Part shown: one piece after another, positions 1 to 8,562 of the stretch
How positions within the stretch are numbered: position 1 is the first letter of the stretch
Layout: every line of letters starts with the position of its first letter
From: JAKEFM01 sp035695825
Lineage (GTDB): Bacteria > Planctomycetota > UBA1135 > JAKEFM01
Reading direction: 5' to 3'
Assembly (NCBI GenBank): GCA_035695825.1
Contig: DASRRH010000001.1
Coordinates: forward strand, 1 to 64,000
Length of the DNA stretch: 64,000 nt
The notes under the pieces: generated by a model
Told to the model about the DNA's origin: nothing
Seen by the model: only the letters and a program-made list of their open reading frames with translations
The model's database searches: none
Program-made: the position numbers and the translations under genes

Positions 1-1239
1 CGTCGGCTCGACGAACGAGGGGGAGCCGAAGGCGCTCGTGAAGACGGTGACGGAGGGGGGGCCGTCGGCGCCTTCCTGGAAGACGTAGGAGTCGGTCCCG
101 CCGAGGGCGCGGTTGCTCGTGAAGCGGGAGGGGAAGCCCTCTTCGCCGCGGTGGTCGAGGGCGACGGCGAGGAGGGCGCGGACGAGGCGCTCGTTCCGGG
201 GCTCGTCATCGGGCTCGACGAAGAGGGCGTCGTCGCCGCTGCCGAAGCCGGCCTGGTCGAAGTTGAGGACGCCGGCGAGGCCCTTCAGGCGCCCCGCCTC
301 GCGCTCGCGGCGGACGAAGGCGCCGGTCGAGTGGATCTCGCTCCCCCAGACCGCGAAGCGGAGATCGCAGGGGGGCGGAGGGACGTCGCCCCGGCGGATC
401 GCCGCGGCGAGGGCGCGAGCGATCTCGAGGACGACGGCGACCCCCGAGGCGTTGTCGTCCGCGCCCGGGCCGCCCGAGTCGGCGTCGCCGTGCGCGCAGA
501 AGAGGATCGCGCGGGAGCGGTCCCGGCCGGGGACCGAGGCGAGGACCGTGCGGGGGGAGGACTCGGCGATCTTTGCCTCGAGGGAGAAGCGGATCTCCGG
601 GGCCTTCCCCTCGCCGAGGGCGGCGCGCAGGCGCTCCCCTTCCCGGGCCGGGATCGCGAAGACCGGGATGTCCCCGGACCGGTTCGGGAGATGGTAGAGG
701 ACCGAGTAGTCCGTCCCGGGAACTCCTTCCCCGTCGACGAGGGCGGCGAGGGCCCCGGTCGAGGCGAGCGCCTTGCGCGGCGGCTTTTCGAGGAGGAGAA
801 CCGCTCCGGGGGTGGAGGATTGGCCGAGGCGGAGAGGGCCGGTCCCCTCTCCAGACTTCGAGAAGCCGTAGGGGACGGCCGCGGGGATAGGGCGCCAGGA
901 GGAGCCGTCGCGGACCTCGAGGGACCATTTGGTCTCCTCGTGCGCGCGGAGCGGGGGGTCGTCGACGGCCTCGACGGCGAGGCCCGCGGCGTGGAAGCGC
1001 TCCTCGACGAAGGCCGCGGAGCGGGCGCCGGACTCCGTGCCGCCCATCCTCGGGCCGAGGGCGACCAGGGAGCGGACGGTCGAGAGCATGGTCTCGTCGC
1101 GGATCTCGCGCGCGAGGGAGCGCTCCGCCTCGGCGGGGGCGCTCGAAGGACGGGAGGAGGGGAGGGAGCCGGGGGCTTCCTGGGGCGCCGGGAAGGGGAG
1201 GAGGAAGGGGAGCGGGAGCGCGGCGCGGGGGAGGGGCAC
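1..1239 (-). CDS. Exported M28-family metallopeptidase (C-terminus beyond left edge)
   Basis: Predicted exported zinc aminopeptidase. The 413 codons in the window give a short signal-like segment (about residues 4-20, Leu/Pro-rich), a protease-associated-like middle region and an M28 catalytic core. Metal-ligand motifs seen are AHGDAD, GADDNASG, GSEIH and NFDQAG; the last histidine lies off the window. Most M28 enzymes have a Glu-Glu pair where this one has Ser-Glu (GSEIHSTG), so the usual catalytic base may be replaced. The start is the GTG at 1239, which is preceded by TAGAAT (1255-1250 on the minus strand) and a 10-nt spacer with no Shine-Dalgarno, and gives an N-terminal hydrophobic stretch; the next ATG (near residue 52) would drop it. 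It is divergent from the membrane-protein gene at 1310. The substrate is unknown. Confidence 0.85.
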   Translation of the reverse strand, partial: MPLPRAALPLPFLLPFPAPQEAPGSLPSSRPSSAPAEAERSLAREIRDETMLSTVRSLVALGPRMGGTESGARSAAFVEERFHAAGLAVEAVDDPPLRAHEETKWSLEVRDGSSWRPIPAAVPYGFSKSGEGTGPLRLGQSSTPGAVLLLEKPPRKALASTGALAALVDGEGVPGTDYSVLYHLPNRSGDIPVFAIPAREGERLRAALGEGKAPEIRFSLEAKIAESSPRTVLASVPGRDRSRAILFCAHGDADSGGPGADDNASGVAVVLEIARALAAAIRRGDVPPPPCDLRFAVWGSEIHSTGAFVRREREAGRLKGLAGVLNFDQAGFGSGDDALFVEPDDEPRNERLVRALLAVALDHRGEEGFPSRFTSNRALGGTDSYVFQEGADGPPSVTVFTSAFGSPSFVEPT

Positions 1240-1309
1240 GGCCCCGGCGATTCTAGGGGAACAGGGACGAAAGGTCCGGCGCCCCCCAGGCCGATAACGG
1301 GCGACGGTC

Positions 1310-2455
1310 ATGGCCCACCCGAAGCATCGATCCGACGATTTGCCCACTCCCGACGAGCGGAGTGGGGGAGGCGGCGAGCCCGAGCCCGCCGCCGATCCGA
1401 ACCCGAAGGACGAGGCCGGCGAGGAACACCTCCTCGAGGGCGCCGCGCCCGCCGAGGAGGCCGCCCCCGAGTTCTTCGTGATGGAGCCGGAGCCTCCGGA
1501 GAAGGACGAGGAGTTCGTCCTCGCCGGAGAAGAGGAAGGCGCCCCCGTGCCGGCCGGAGTCGGCGCGGAAGAGGAGAAGCCTCCCGGCGGCGCGGAAGAG
1601 CAGGAGTGGCTCCTCCGCGGCGGCGACGAGGTGATGGAGGCGAACGAGAAGCCCCTCGAGCTGGGGCCCAAGAGCCCCGAGGACATCGAGGAGCTGGAGG
1701 GGGTCCCCGTGGCCGTGGGCGGCTCCGACCAGCGGCGGAGCCGCATGCGCCGCTTCTTCAAGGTCGGCTCGATCGCCGCCGCCGCCGTCCTCCTCCTCTC
1801 GCTCGGCCTCGTCACGCTCCGGAACCGCCTCGGCGAGAAGCCGCCGGTGACGGTCGCGCGGGCCCCGAGGCCTCCCGTCCCGCCGTCCGTCCTCCCCCAG
1901 CCCGTGAAGCCGCCGGTCGTCGAGGCTCCCGCGGCGGAGCCTCCGCCCCCCGCGCCCGCCCCGCCCCCGACCGAGGACGCGCGGCGCACGGCTCCGGCCG
2001 AGCCGCTCGAGCCCCTCGCTCCGACCGCGCCGCCGGCTCCCACGCCGCAGGAGGGCCCGATCTCGATCCGCACCCCGACCGGGGAGTTCGTCCTCCTCAA
2101 GGCCGGCGAGGTCCTCCTCACGCTCCGCAACGGAAACTTCTTCACCGGCAGGGTCTACCGGATCGGCTCCGAACAACTGACGCTGCGCGTCCCGGGCGGC
2201 GAGATCGTCTTCGAGATGAAGACCCTCGCCAAGATCGTCCCGCTCGCGGGGCCGGCGAAGGACTCGGACATGCTCGCGAAGCTCCCCGACGGCTACGTCG
2301 AGCTCCACAACGGCAACCGGATCTGGGGGAAGATCCTCGAGGACACCCCCGAGTACGCCTCGATCGCCTTCGCCGACGCGAAGATCACGATCCCGCGCGG
2401 CTCGATCAAGGCCGTCGTGCAGAGCGCCGTCGCGACGGTCGGGATCGCGGAGTAG
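1310..2455 (+). CDS. Single-pass membrane protein with tandem C-terminal beta-type domains
   Basis: 381 residues, family not recognised. Residues 1-145 are acidic and low-complexity, 151-170 form one transmembrane segment preceded by Arg-rich sequence (RRSRMRRFF), 175-255 is a Pro/Ala linker, and 265-372 holds two similar units of about 45 residues. The units share the core LRNGNFFTGRV / LHNGNRIWGKI followed by alternating hydrophobics. With the positive-inside rule, the acidic tail should be cytoplasmic and the repeated domains extracytoplasmic. The units resemble small SH3-like or LSm-like barrels, but that is only a guess from pattern. ATG start; GATAAC sits 11 nt upstream and may be a -10 element. 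The gene is divergent from the M28 peptidase gene and converges on the Kelch gene, with 16 bp between stop codons. Confidence 0.85.
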   Translation: MAHPKHRSDDLPTPDERSGGGGEPEPAADPNPKDEAGEEHLLEGAAPAEEAAPEFFVMEPEPPEKDEEFVLAGEEEGAPVPAGVGAEEEKPPGGAEEQEWLLRGGDEVMEANEKPLELGPKSPEDIEELEGVPVAVGGSDQRRSRMRRFFKVGSIAAAAVLLLSLGLVTLRNRLGEKPPVTVARAPRPPVPPSVLPQPVKPPVVEAPAAEPPPPAPAPPPTEDARRTAPAEPLEPLAPTAPPAPTPQEGPISIRTPTGEFVLLKAGEVLLTLRNGNFFTGRVYRIGSEQLTLRVPGGEIVFEMKTLAKIVPLAGPAKDSDMLAKLPDGYVELHNGNRIWGKILEDTPEYASIAFADAKITIPRGSIKAVVQSAVATVGIAE

Positions 2456-2471
2456 CGGTCCCCTCCGCCCC

Positions 2472-4064
2472 TCAGGGGGTGTAGGTCTCGGCCGACGCGA
2501 TCGCCTGGCCGCTCGGGAGACCCCCCCCGCCCGAGACGTAGACCGTCCCGTCCGGGAGGAGGACCGCGACGTGGGTCCCCCGCGGATCGAGGAGGCTCCC
2601 GGTGGAGGCCCAGCTTCCGGTCGCCGGGTCGTAGATCTCGCACGAGGCGATCGGGACCGGCGCGGTGATCGCGCCGGTCGCGCCCCCCGAGACGAGGACG
2701 CGCCCGTCGAGGAGCCGCGTCGCCGCCGCCGTGCCGCGCGCCTGGGCGAGGGGGGGCGCGAACTCCCAGAGGTCCGTCGCCGGATTGAAGAGCCGGGCGT
2801 CGGCGATCGGCTGGATATTGAGGGGGGTGTTGCCCGTGCCTCCGGCGACCAGCACCTTGCCGTTCCCGAGCTTCACGGCGGGGAAGAGGGCGCGGCCGGT
2901 CCCCGCGGGGAGGGAGCCGACGGCGGAGAAGGCGTTCGTCGCGGGGTCGAAGCGCTGGCAGACCGTCGAGAAGGAGGGGACGGGGATCCCGATGACGATC
3001 GTCACCGCGACGCCGGAGGCGACGAGGACGTCCCCGTCGTCGAGGAGGACCGAGGCGTGCCCGACCTTCGACTGGCTCATCCCCGCGACCGGCGAGAAGA
3101 GCCCCGTCGCCGGGTCGTAGACCTCGGCCGAGGAGAGGGCGTTGTTCAGGATGTCGATGATCGTGTCGACCTGGAACGAGGCGTTCCCCTTGGTCCCCCC
3201 CGTGACGAGGACCCGCCCGTCGGGGAGGAGGGTCGCGGCGTGCCCCGCGCGCGGGACCGCCATCGAGCCGGTGGGGGAGAAGAGGCCCGTCGCGGGATTG
3301 AAGATCTCGGCCGTCGGCAGGACGTTCGTGATGAAGTTCCCCGAGCCGGGCGGGGACTCGAACCCCCCGTCGACGCCGCCGGCGAGGAGGACGCGCCCGT
3401 CGGCGAGCTTCGCCGCGGCGTGGAACGCCCGGGCGCTCGACATCGGGGCGAGGGTCGGGGCGTGGCTCTCGAGGGCGGGGTCGAAGATCTCGGCGCTCGC
3501 GACCGCCCCGTAGGGGTCGGCGAGCGTCACGGGCCCGCCCCCCGCGACGAGGACCCGGCCGTCGTCGAGGCGGTTCGCCGTGTGGAGCGCGCGGGTCGTC
3601 CCGAGGTCGGAGAGCGCCGGCTGCCAGGCCCCGGGCGCGTTCACCGTGACGGCGCGGACGTTCGAGAAGGCCTTGAAGGTCCCGATCGGCGCGGGGGCGA
3701 TCGGGTCGAACTCGAGGGCCTGGAAGTAGACGGCGGCTCCGACCAGGCCCGGGTCGTTCGGGATCGGGAGTGCGAAGGAAGTCGAGCCGGAGGCGCCCGT
3801 CGGGGAGAAGAAGAAGATCCCTTGGAAGAGGAAGTCGTTCCCGACGCCGAGGAGGTCGCCGGCGTCGCCGGTCAGCGCGACGAGGATCGGGTTCGGGCCG
3901 AGGATCGTCGAGGGGAGGAGGGCGCAGGTGACGAGGGGGATCCCCGCCGCGTAGGTGAAGGTCGCCGTCCCCCCGATCGCGTCCCCGGTCGAGGCGAGGG
4001 TCGCCTGGGCGAGGGCGGGAGGGGCGAGGAGGGGGAAGGCGAGGAGGAGGGCTGCGCGGCGCAT
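2472..4064 (-). CDS. Exported Kelch-repeat protein
   Basis: 530 residues. A clear signal peptide (MRRAALLLAFPLLAPPALAQ) is followed by a domain of about 110 residues ending in a YFQALEFDP motif, then seven Kelch-like repeats with the pattern h-x-x-(L/R)-x-D-G-(R/K)-V-L-V-(A/T/S)-G-G. Seven such blades would close one beta-propeller, as in galactose-oxidase-like proteins, but I see no copper or radical-cofactor residues, so a binding role is more likely than catalysis. The N-terminal domain resembles the C-terminal module of four other exported proteins in this window (see findings). Start chosen at the ATG before the signal peptide; AAGGAG lies 5 nt upstream. The open frame continues upstream to 4151, but that part overlaps the divergent mutase start and its promoter. 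Confidence 0.9.
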   Translation of the reverse strand: MRRAALLLAFPLLAPPALAQATLASTGDAIGGTATFTYAAGIPLVTCALLPSTILGPNPILVALTGDAGDLLGVGNDFLFQGIFFFSPTGASGSTSFALPIPNDPGLVGAAVYFQALEFDPIAPAPIGTFKAFSNVRAVTVNAPGAWQPALSDLGTTRALHTANRLDDGRVLVAGGGPVTLADPYGAVASAEIFDPALESHAPTLAPMSSARAFHAAAKLADGRVLLAGGVDGGFESPPGSGNFITNVLPTAEIFNPATGLFSPTGSMAVPRAGHAATLLPDGRVLVTGGTKGNASFQVDTIIDILNNALSSAEVYDPATGLFSPVAGMSQSKVGHASVLLDDGDVLVASGVAVTIVIGIPVPSFSTVCQRFDPATNAFSAVGSLPAGTGRALFPAVKLGNGKVLVAGGTGNTPLNIQPIADARLFNPATDLWEFAPPLAQARGTAAATRLLDGRVLVSGGATGAITAPVPIASCEIYDPATGSWASTGSLLDPRGTHVAVLLPDGTVYVSGGGGLPSGQAIASAETYTP

Positions 4065-4101
4065 GGGGACTCCTTCGGTCGGTCGATCGAGGAGCGCCGC
4101 C

Positions 4102-4111
4102 ATTCTAGAAT
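4102..4111. promoter_or_regulatory. Palindromic divergent -10 element (ATTCTAGAAT)
   Basis: This perfect 10-bp palindrome reads TAGAAT on both strands. On the plus strand it lies 8 nt before the mutase ATG (4120), with no Shine-Dalgarno, so that transcript may be leaderless. On the minus strand it lies 37 nt before the Kelch ATG (4064), which has its own AAGGAG. No TTGACA-like -35 box is visible for either direction. The promoter role is inferred from position and from TAGAAT recurring before other genes. Confidence 0.55.
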
Positions 4112-4119
4112 CCCGCCCC

Positions 4120-5706
4120 ATGTCGGCGCCCTCTCCGCGGGAGGCGACCACCCCCTCGGGGCTGCCCGTGGAGACGGTCTACGAGCCCTCCGACCCCGCC
4201 CTCGCCGCCCGCCTCGGCCGCCCCGGCGAGTACCCCTTCACGCGCGGGATCCACCCGACGATGCACCGCGGGCGCCTCTGGACGATGCGCCAGTACGCGG
4301 GGTTCGGCTCGGCGCGGGAGACGAACCGCCGCTTCCGCTTCCTCCTCGAGCAGGGGCAGACCGGGCTCTCCGTCGCCTTCGACCTCCCGACGCAGATCGG
4401 GTTCGACTCGGACGACCCGCTCGCCGCGGGGGAGGTGGGGAAGGTCGGCGTCGCGATCAACACGCTCGCCGACTTCGAGGCGCTCTTCGAGGGGATCCCG
4501 TTGGCCAAGGTCTCCGTCTCGATGACGATCAACGCGACGGCCTGCGTCCTCCTCTCGATGCTGGTCGCCCTCGCGCGCCGCCAGGGGGTCCCGAAGGAGG
4601 AGGTCCGCGGGACGGTCCAGAACGACATCCTGAAGGAGTACGCCGCGCGCGGGACCTTCCGGTTCCCCGTCGTCCCCTCGCTCCGGCTCGTCACCGACCT
4701 GATCGAGTGGGCCTCGACCGAGGTCCCCTCCTTCCACCCGATCTCGATCTCGGGCTACCACATGCGGGAGGCGGGGTGCACGGCGGTGCAGGAGGTCGGC
4801 TTCACCCTCGCGAACGGGATCGCCTACGTCGAGGCCGCCCGCGGCCGCGGGCTCGACGTCGACCGGGTGGGAGAGCAGATCTCCTTCTTCTTCAACGCTC
4901 ACAACCACCTCTTCGAGGAGGCGGCGAAGTTCCGGGCCGCGAGGCGCCTCTGGGCCCGCACGATGCGGGATCGGTTCGGCGCGACCCGGCCCGAAGCGAT
5001 GAGCCTCCGCTTCCACGCGCAGACGGCGGGCTCGATGCTCGCCGCGCGCCAGGTCGAGAACAACGTCGTCCGGGTCGCCGTCCAGGCGCTCGCCGCGATC
5101 CTCGGCGGCACGCAGTCGCTCCACACGAACTCGCGGGACGAGGCGCTCTCCCTCCCGAGCGAGGAGGCGGCGCGCTTGGCACTGCGCACGCAGCAGGTCC
5201 TCGCCCACGAGTCGGGGGTCGCCGACACGGCCGACCCCCTCGGAGGGTCGGCGTTCGTCGAGGCGCTGACGGACGAGATCGAGCGGAGGGCGGCGGCCCT
5301 GATCGCGGAGGTCGACCGCCTGGGCGGGGCGGTGCGCGCGATCGAGCAGGGTTTCGTCCAGCGCGAGATCCACCGGAGCGCCCTCGCCTGGCAGCGGGAC
5401 GTCGAGGCGGGCAAGCGCGTCATCGTCGGCGTCAATCGCTTCGAGTCGGACGAGCCCTCGCCGCCGCTCTTCCGCGTCGGCGAGCACGCCCGCGGGGAGG
5501 TGCTCCGCTCCCTCGAGGCGGCGCGCGCCTCCCGCGAGGCCAAGCGCGTCCGCTCCGCCCTCGAGGCGCTGGAGAAGGCCGCCCGCGGGAAGGAGAACCT
5601 GATGCCCCCGGTCCTCGCGGCGGTCGAGGCCTACGCCTCGGTGGGGGAGATCTGCGCGCGCCTCGAGCGCGTCTTCGGGCGCTACCGCGCCCCCTCGGCC
5701 CTGTGA
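4120..5706 (+). CDS. mcmA: Methylmalonyl-CoA mutase, large (catalytic) subunit
   Basis: 528 residues, the size of a catalytic subunit without the cobalamin-binding domain. It interconverts (R)-methylmalonyl-CoA and succinyl-CoA by an adenosylcobalamin radical mechanism in the cytoplasm. Active-site motifs are present: RQYAGF holds the tyrosine (Phe in isobutyryl-CoA mutases), QNDILKEYAAR ends in the substrate carboxylate-binding arginine, and SGYHMREAG holds the catalytic histidine; FFFNAHN and GGTQSLHTNSRDEA are further family blocks. These favour methylmalonyl- over isobutyryl-CoA as substrate. The ATG at 4120 follows TAGAAT by 8 nt and excludes a non-conserved upstream extension. It overlaps the epimerase gene by four bases (GTGA). 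No B12-binding small subunit or MeaB-type chaperone is in the window, so they must be elsewhere. Confidence 0.95.
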   Translation: MSAPSPREATTPSGLPVETVYEPSDPALAARLGRPGEYPFTRGIHPTMHRGRLWTMRQYAGFGSARETNRRFRFLLEQGQTGLSVAFDLPTQIGFDSDDPLAAGEVGKVGVAINTLADFEALFEGIPLAKVSVSMTINATACVLLSMLVALARRQGVPKEEVRGTVQNDILKEYAARGTFRFPVVPSLRLVTDLIEWASTEVPSFHPISISGYHMREAGCTAVQEVGFTLANGIAYVEAARGRGLDVDRVGEQISFFFNAHNHLFEEAAKFRAARRLWARTMRDRFGATRPEAMSLRFHAQTAGSMLAARQVENNVVRVAVQALAAILGGTQSLHTNSRDEALSLPSEEAARLALRTQQVLAHESGVADTADPLGGSAFVEALTDEIERRAAALIAEVDRLGGAVRAIEQGFVQREIHRSALAWQRDVEAGKRVIVGVNRFESDEPSPPLFRVGEHARGEVLRSLEAARASREAKRVRSALEALEKAARGKENLMPPVLAAVEAYASVGEICARLERVFGRYRAPSAL

Positions 5707-6146
5707 GCGCCCCCCGGCCTCGCCCCCCCGGCGCGCTCGGCATCCTCGAGATCCACCATGTCGCCGTCGCCGTCCGCGACCTCGCGGAGGCGCGCTCGCT
5801 CTACGTCGGCCTCCTCGGCCTCGAGGAGCGGGGCGCCGGGCCGGTCCCCTCGCAGAAGGTCCGCGTCCTCTTCGCCGGGGCGGGGCGCTCGGAGGTCGAG
5901 TGCCTCGAGCCCCTCGGCCCCGACTCGACCGTCGCCCGGTTCCTCGAGAAGCGGGGGCCGGGGCTGCACCACCTCGCCTACCGCGTCGCCGACCTCGCGG
6001 CCGCCCTCGCCGAGCTGAAGCGCCGCGGGACCCGGCTGATCGACGGGGCCCCCCGGCCGGGCGCTCGCGGCACCCGCGTCGCGTTCGTTCACCCGTCGGC
6101 GACGGGGGGCGTCCTGACGGAGCTGGTCGAGGACGGACGCCCCTGA
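5703..6146 (+). CDS. mce: Methylmalonyl-CoA epimerase
   Basis: 147 residues, the normal size for this vicinal-oxygen-chelate family member. It converts (S)- to (R)-methylmalonyl-CoA between the carboxylase and the mutase. The expected metal ligands can be picked out: His in EIHHVAV, Gln in PSQKV, His in GLHHLAY and Glu in LTELVE. The GTG start overlaps the mutase stop as GTGA, implying translational coupling. The carboxylase beta-subunit gene begins 32 bp downstream, so the three form one propionate-pathway operon. Confidence 0.93.
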   Translation: MSAPRPRPPGALGILEIHHVAVAVRDLAEARSLYVGLLGLEERGAGPVPSQKVRVLFAGAGRSEVECLEPLGPDSTVARFLEKRGPGLHHLAYRVADLAAALAELKRRGTRLIDGAPRPGARGTRVAFVHPSATGGVLTELVEDGRP

Positions 6147-6177
6147 ACCCCGTTCTCAGGAGCGAGGTCCCACCCCC

Positions 6178-7725
6178 ATGACCGATCCCCGAATCGAGCG
6201 CCTGCGCCGCATGCGCGAGGCCTCCCGCCTCGGCGGGGGGGAGGAGCGGATCGAGCGCCAGCACGCGCAGGGCAAGCTCACGGCGCGCGAGCGGCTCGAC
6301 CTCCTCCTCGACGAGGGCTCCTTCGTCGAGACCGACGCATTCGTGACGCACCGCTGCGACGACTTCGGGATGGACCGGGAGCGCCCCCTCGGGGACGGCG
6401 TCGTCACGGGGCACGGCCGGATCGACGGGCGCCCCGCCTTCGCCTTCTCCCAGGACTTCACCGTCTTCGGCGGCTCGCTCTCCGAGACCTACGCGGCGAA
6501 GATCGTGAAGGGGATGGACGCCGCGATGCGCCTCGGCGTCCCCGTGATCGGCCTCAACGACTCGGGGGGCGCGCGGATCCAGGAGGGGGTGGTCTCCCTC
6601 GCCGGCTACTCCGACATCTTCCTCCGGAACACCCTCGCCTCGGGGGTGATCCCCCAGATCTCGGCCGTCCTCGGCCCCTGCGCGGGGGGGTCGGTCTACT
6701 CCCCGGCGATCACCGACTTCCTCGTGATGGTCGAGGGGACCTCCTACATGCACATCACGGGGCCCGACGTCCTCCGGGCCGTCACCCACGAGGAGGTCAC
6801 CTCCGAGGGGCTTGGCGGCGCCGCCGTCCACATGGAGAAGAGCGGGGTCGCCCACTTCACGGCGAAGGACGACCGCGCCGCCCTCGCCCTGATCCGCGAC
6901 CTCTTCTCCTACCTCCCGCTCAACAACGCCGAGGACCCTCCCCGGCGCGAGGCGAGCGATCCCCCCGACCGCCGCGAGAGCCGCCTCGACTCGATCGTCC
7001 CGCTCGAGTCGAACCGCCCCTACGACATGCACGAGGTGATCCGCGCGGTCGTCGACGAGGGGCGCTTCCTCGAGGTCCAGGCGGGCTTCGCCGAGAACCT
7101 CCTCTGCGGCTTCGCGCGCCTCGGCGGCCAGCCCGTCGGGATCGTCGCGAACCAGCCCGCCGTCCTCGCCGGCTGCCTCGACATCGACGCCTCGGTGAAG
7201 GGGGCCCGGTTCGTCCGCTTCTGCGACTGCTTCAACCTGCCCGTCGTCACCTTCGAGGACGTGCCGGGCTTCCTCCCCGGCACCGCGCAGGAGTACGGCG
7301 GGATCATCCGCCACGGGGCGAAGCTCCTCTACGCCTTCTGCGAGGCGACGGTCCCCAAACTCACCGTCATCACCCGCAAGGCCTACGGCGGGGCCTACTG
7401 CGTCATGGCGAGCAAGCACATCCGCTCCGACGTGAATCTCGCGTGGCCCTCGGCCGAGATCGCCGTCATGGGGGCGGAGGGGGCGGCGAAGATCATCTTC
7501 CGGAAGGAGATCGCGGCGGCCGCGGACCCGGCGGCCGAGGAGGCCCGCAAGATCGCCGAGTACAAGGAGAAGTTCTACAACCCCTGGGTCGCGGCGAGCC
7601 GCGGCTACGTCGACGACGTGATCGAGCCCTCGGAGACCCGCCCGCGCCTGATCCGGGAGCTCCGCCTCCTCCGCACGAAGCGGGAGAGCAATCCGCCGCG
7701 CAAGCACGGGAACATCCCGCTCTAG
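6178..7725 (+). CDS. pccB: Acyl-CoA carboxylase, carboxyltransferase (beta) subunit, propionyl-CoA type
   Basis: 515 residues, full length for PccB/MmdA proteins. It transfers CO2 between carboxybiotin and an acyl-CoA, most likely propionyl-CoA given the neighbouring epimerase and mutase. The N-terminal carboxyltransferase half carries GGSLSE, NDSGGARIQEG and GPCAGGSVYSPA (oxyanion-hole glycines); the C-terminal half carries FEDVPGFLPGTAQEYGGIIRHG and ITRKAYGGAYCVMASK. The ATG is preceded by CAGGAGCGAGG, a usable though distant Shine-Dalgarno. A biotin carboxylase and a carrier protein are encoded 18 kb away at 26160-28177 and are the obvious partners. A decarboxylase role (MmdA) cannot be excluded, but no sodium-pump subunits are present. 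Confidence 0.94.
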   Translation: MTDPRIERLRRMREASRLGGGEERIERQHAQGKLTARERLDLLLDEGSFVETDAFVTHRCDDFGMDRERPLGDGVVTGHGRIDGRPAFAFSQDFTVFGGSLSETYAAKIVKGMDAAMRLGVPVIGLNDSGGARIQEGVVSLAGYSDIFLRNTLASGVIPQISAVLGPCAGGSVYSPAITDFLVMVEGTSYMHITGPDVLRAVTHEEVTSEGLGGAAVHMEKSGVAHFTAKDDRAALALIRDLFSYLPLNNAEDPPRREASDPPDRRESRLDSIVPLESNRPYDMHEVIRAVVDEGRFLEVQAGFAENLLCGFARLGGQPVGIVANQPAVLAGCLDIDASVKGARFVRFCDCFNLPVVTFEDVPGFLPGTAQEYGGIIRHGAKLLYAFCEATVPKLTVITRKAYGGAYCVMASKHIRSDVNLAWPSAEIAVMGAEGAAKIIFRKEIAAAADPAAEEARKIAEYKEKFYNPWVAASRGYVDDVIEPSETRPRLIRELRLLRTKRESNPPRKHGNIPL

Positions 7726-8010
7726 GCGGCCCTGCCCAGGGGGGTTGTTCGGAGTTCTGCGTGGGTAGCGCGGGGTAGTTCGTGCCCCTCCGCCGAGGCC
7801 CCCGTCCCGGTGAGCGCCGCTGCTTCGGGGCGGCGAAGCCTGCCAGCCCGGAGAGGTTCGAGAGGAGGGGTGCGTCGCCAGGGGAGGGCGGGAGGGCTCC
7901 TGCAGGCTGCGAGCCGCGCGACTCCGGGTCCCGGTCGACGGCGGCCCCGTCGAAGCTCGTCGCGGGAGACGGCGCGATAGATTCCGCCTTCCCCAAGGGA
8001 CCTTCCTCAC

Positions 8011-8562
8011 GTGGGCGCGGACCCCGCTGACTCCCCCCCGAGCCGGACGCGGCTCGCGCGGGTCGTCCTCACGACCTTCCTCTTCGCCTTTCTCTCCTCC
8101 CGGATCCTCGTCTTCCTCATCATGTCGAGACGGATCCCGGATCTCTACCTCCGGCTCGGCGGGACCCACGTCCACCACCTGAACCACGGGATCTTCCTCC
8201 TCACGGCCGTCGGTGCCTGGCTCCTCTTCGGGCGGCCGGGCGGCCGGGGGCTCCGGGTCGCGGCCGTGCTCTACGGGGTCGGCGCCGCCCTCACCTTCGA
8301 CGAGTTCGGAATGTGGCTCCATCTCGGCGGACCGTACTGGCAGCGGGCAAGCTTCGACGCCGTCGCCGTCCTCGCGTCCCTGTTCGGCGCGATCGCCTTC
8401 GCCCCACCCTGGAGGACGTTTCGGGCGCGTCACTGGCTGGCGACGGCCGGTCTCCTCCTCGCCGTTCTGGCTTTCTCGCTCCTGCTCGTCGAATCCTTCG
8501 ACTACGCCGGGCGCACCGTCGCGCCGCGACTGATCGACGTCGAAAGGAACGCGCCCAGGTAG
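8011..8562 (+). CDS. Polytopic membrane protein, unknown function (THVHHLNHG/DEFGMWL type)
   Basis: 183 residues with four likely transmembrane segments (about 20-38, 58-75, 82-100 and 140-160). Conserved-looking motifs lie at membrane edges: GTHVHHLNHGI, TFDEFGMWLHLGG and YWQRASFDA. I associate this His-His / Asp-Glu-Phe arrangement with uncharacterised integral membrane proteins of diverse bacteria; no activity is known to me. The GTG start at 8011 is the first plausible one; GATAGATT lies about 30 nt upstream. It stands alone between a 285-bp gene-free stretch downstream of pccB and a long accessory intergenic region. Confidence 0.7.
   Translation: MGADPADSPPSRTRLARVVLTTFLFAFLSSRILVFLIMSRRIPDLYLRLGGTHVHHLNHGIFLLTAVGAWLLFGRPGGRGLRVAAVLYGVGAALTFDEFGMWLHLGGPYWQRASFDAVAVLASLFGAIAFAPPWRTFRARHWLATAGLLLAVLAFSLLLVESFDYAGRTVAPRLIDVERNAPR

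Noticed and set aside
151..2484. Long plus-strand open frame of 777 codons
   Set aside because: It is antisense to the M28 gene and then out of frame with the membrane-protein gene; its sequence is Gly/Arg/Ala low-complexity with no domain.
2571..5700. Plus-strand open frame running into the epimerase gene
   Set aside because: Its upstream 1,000 codons are antisense to the Kelch gene and frame-shifted over the mutase; only the last 147 codons are the real epimerase.
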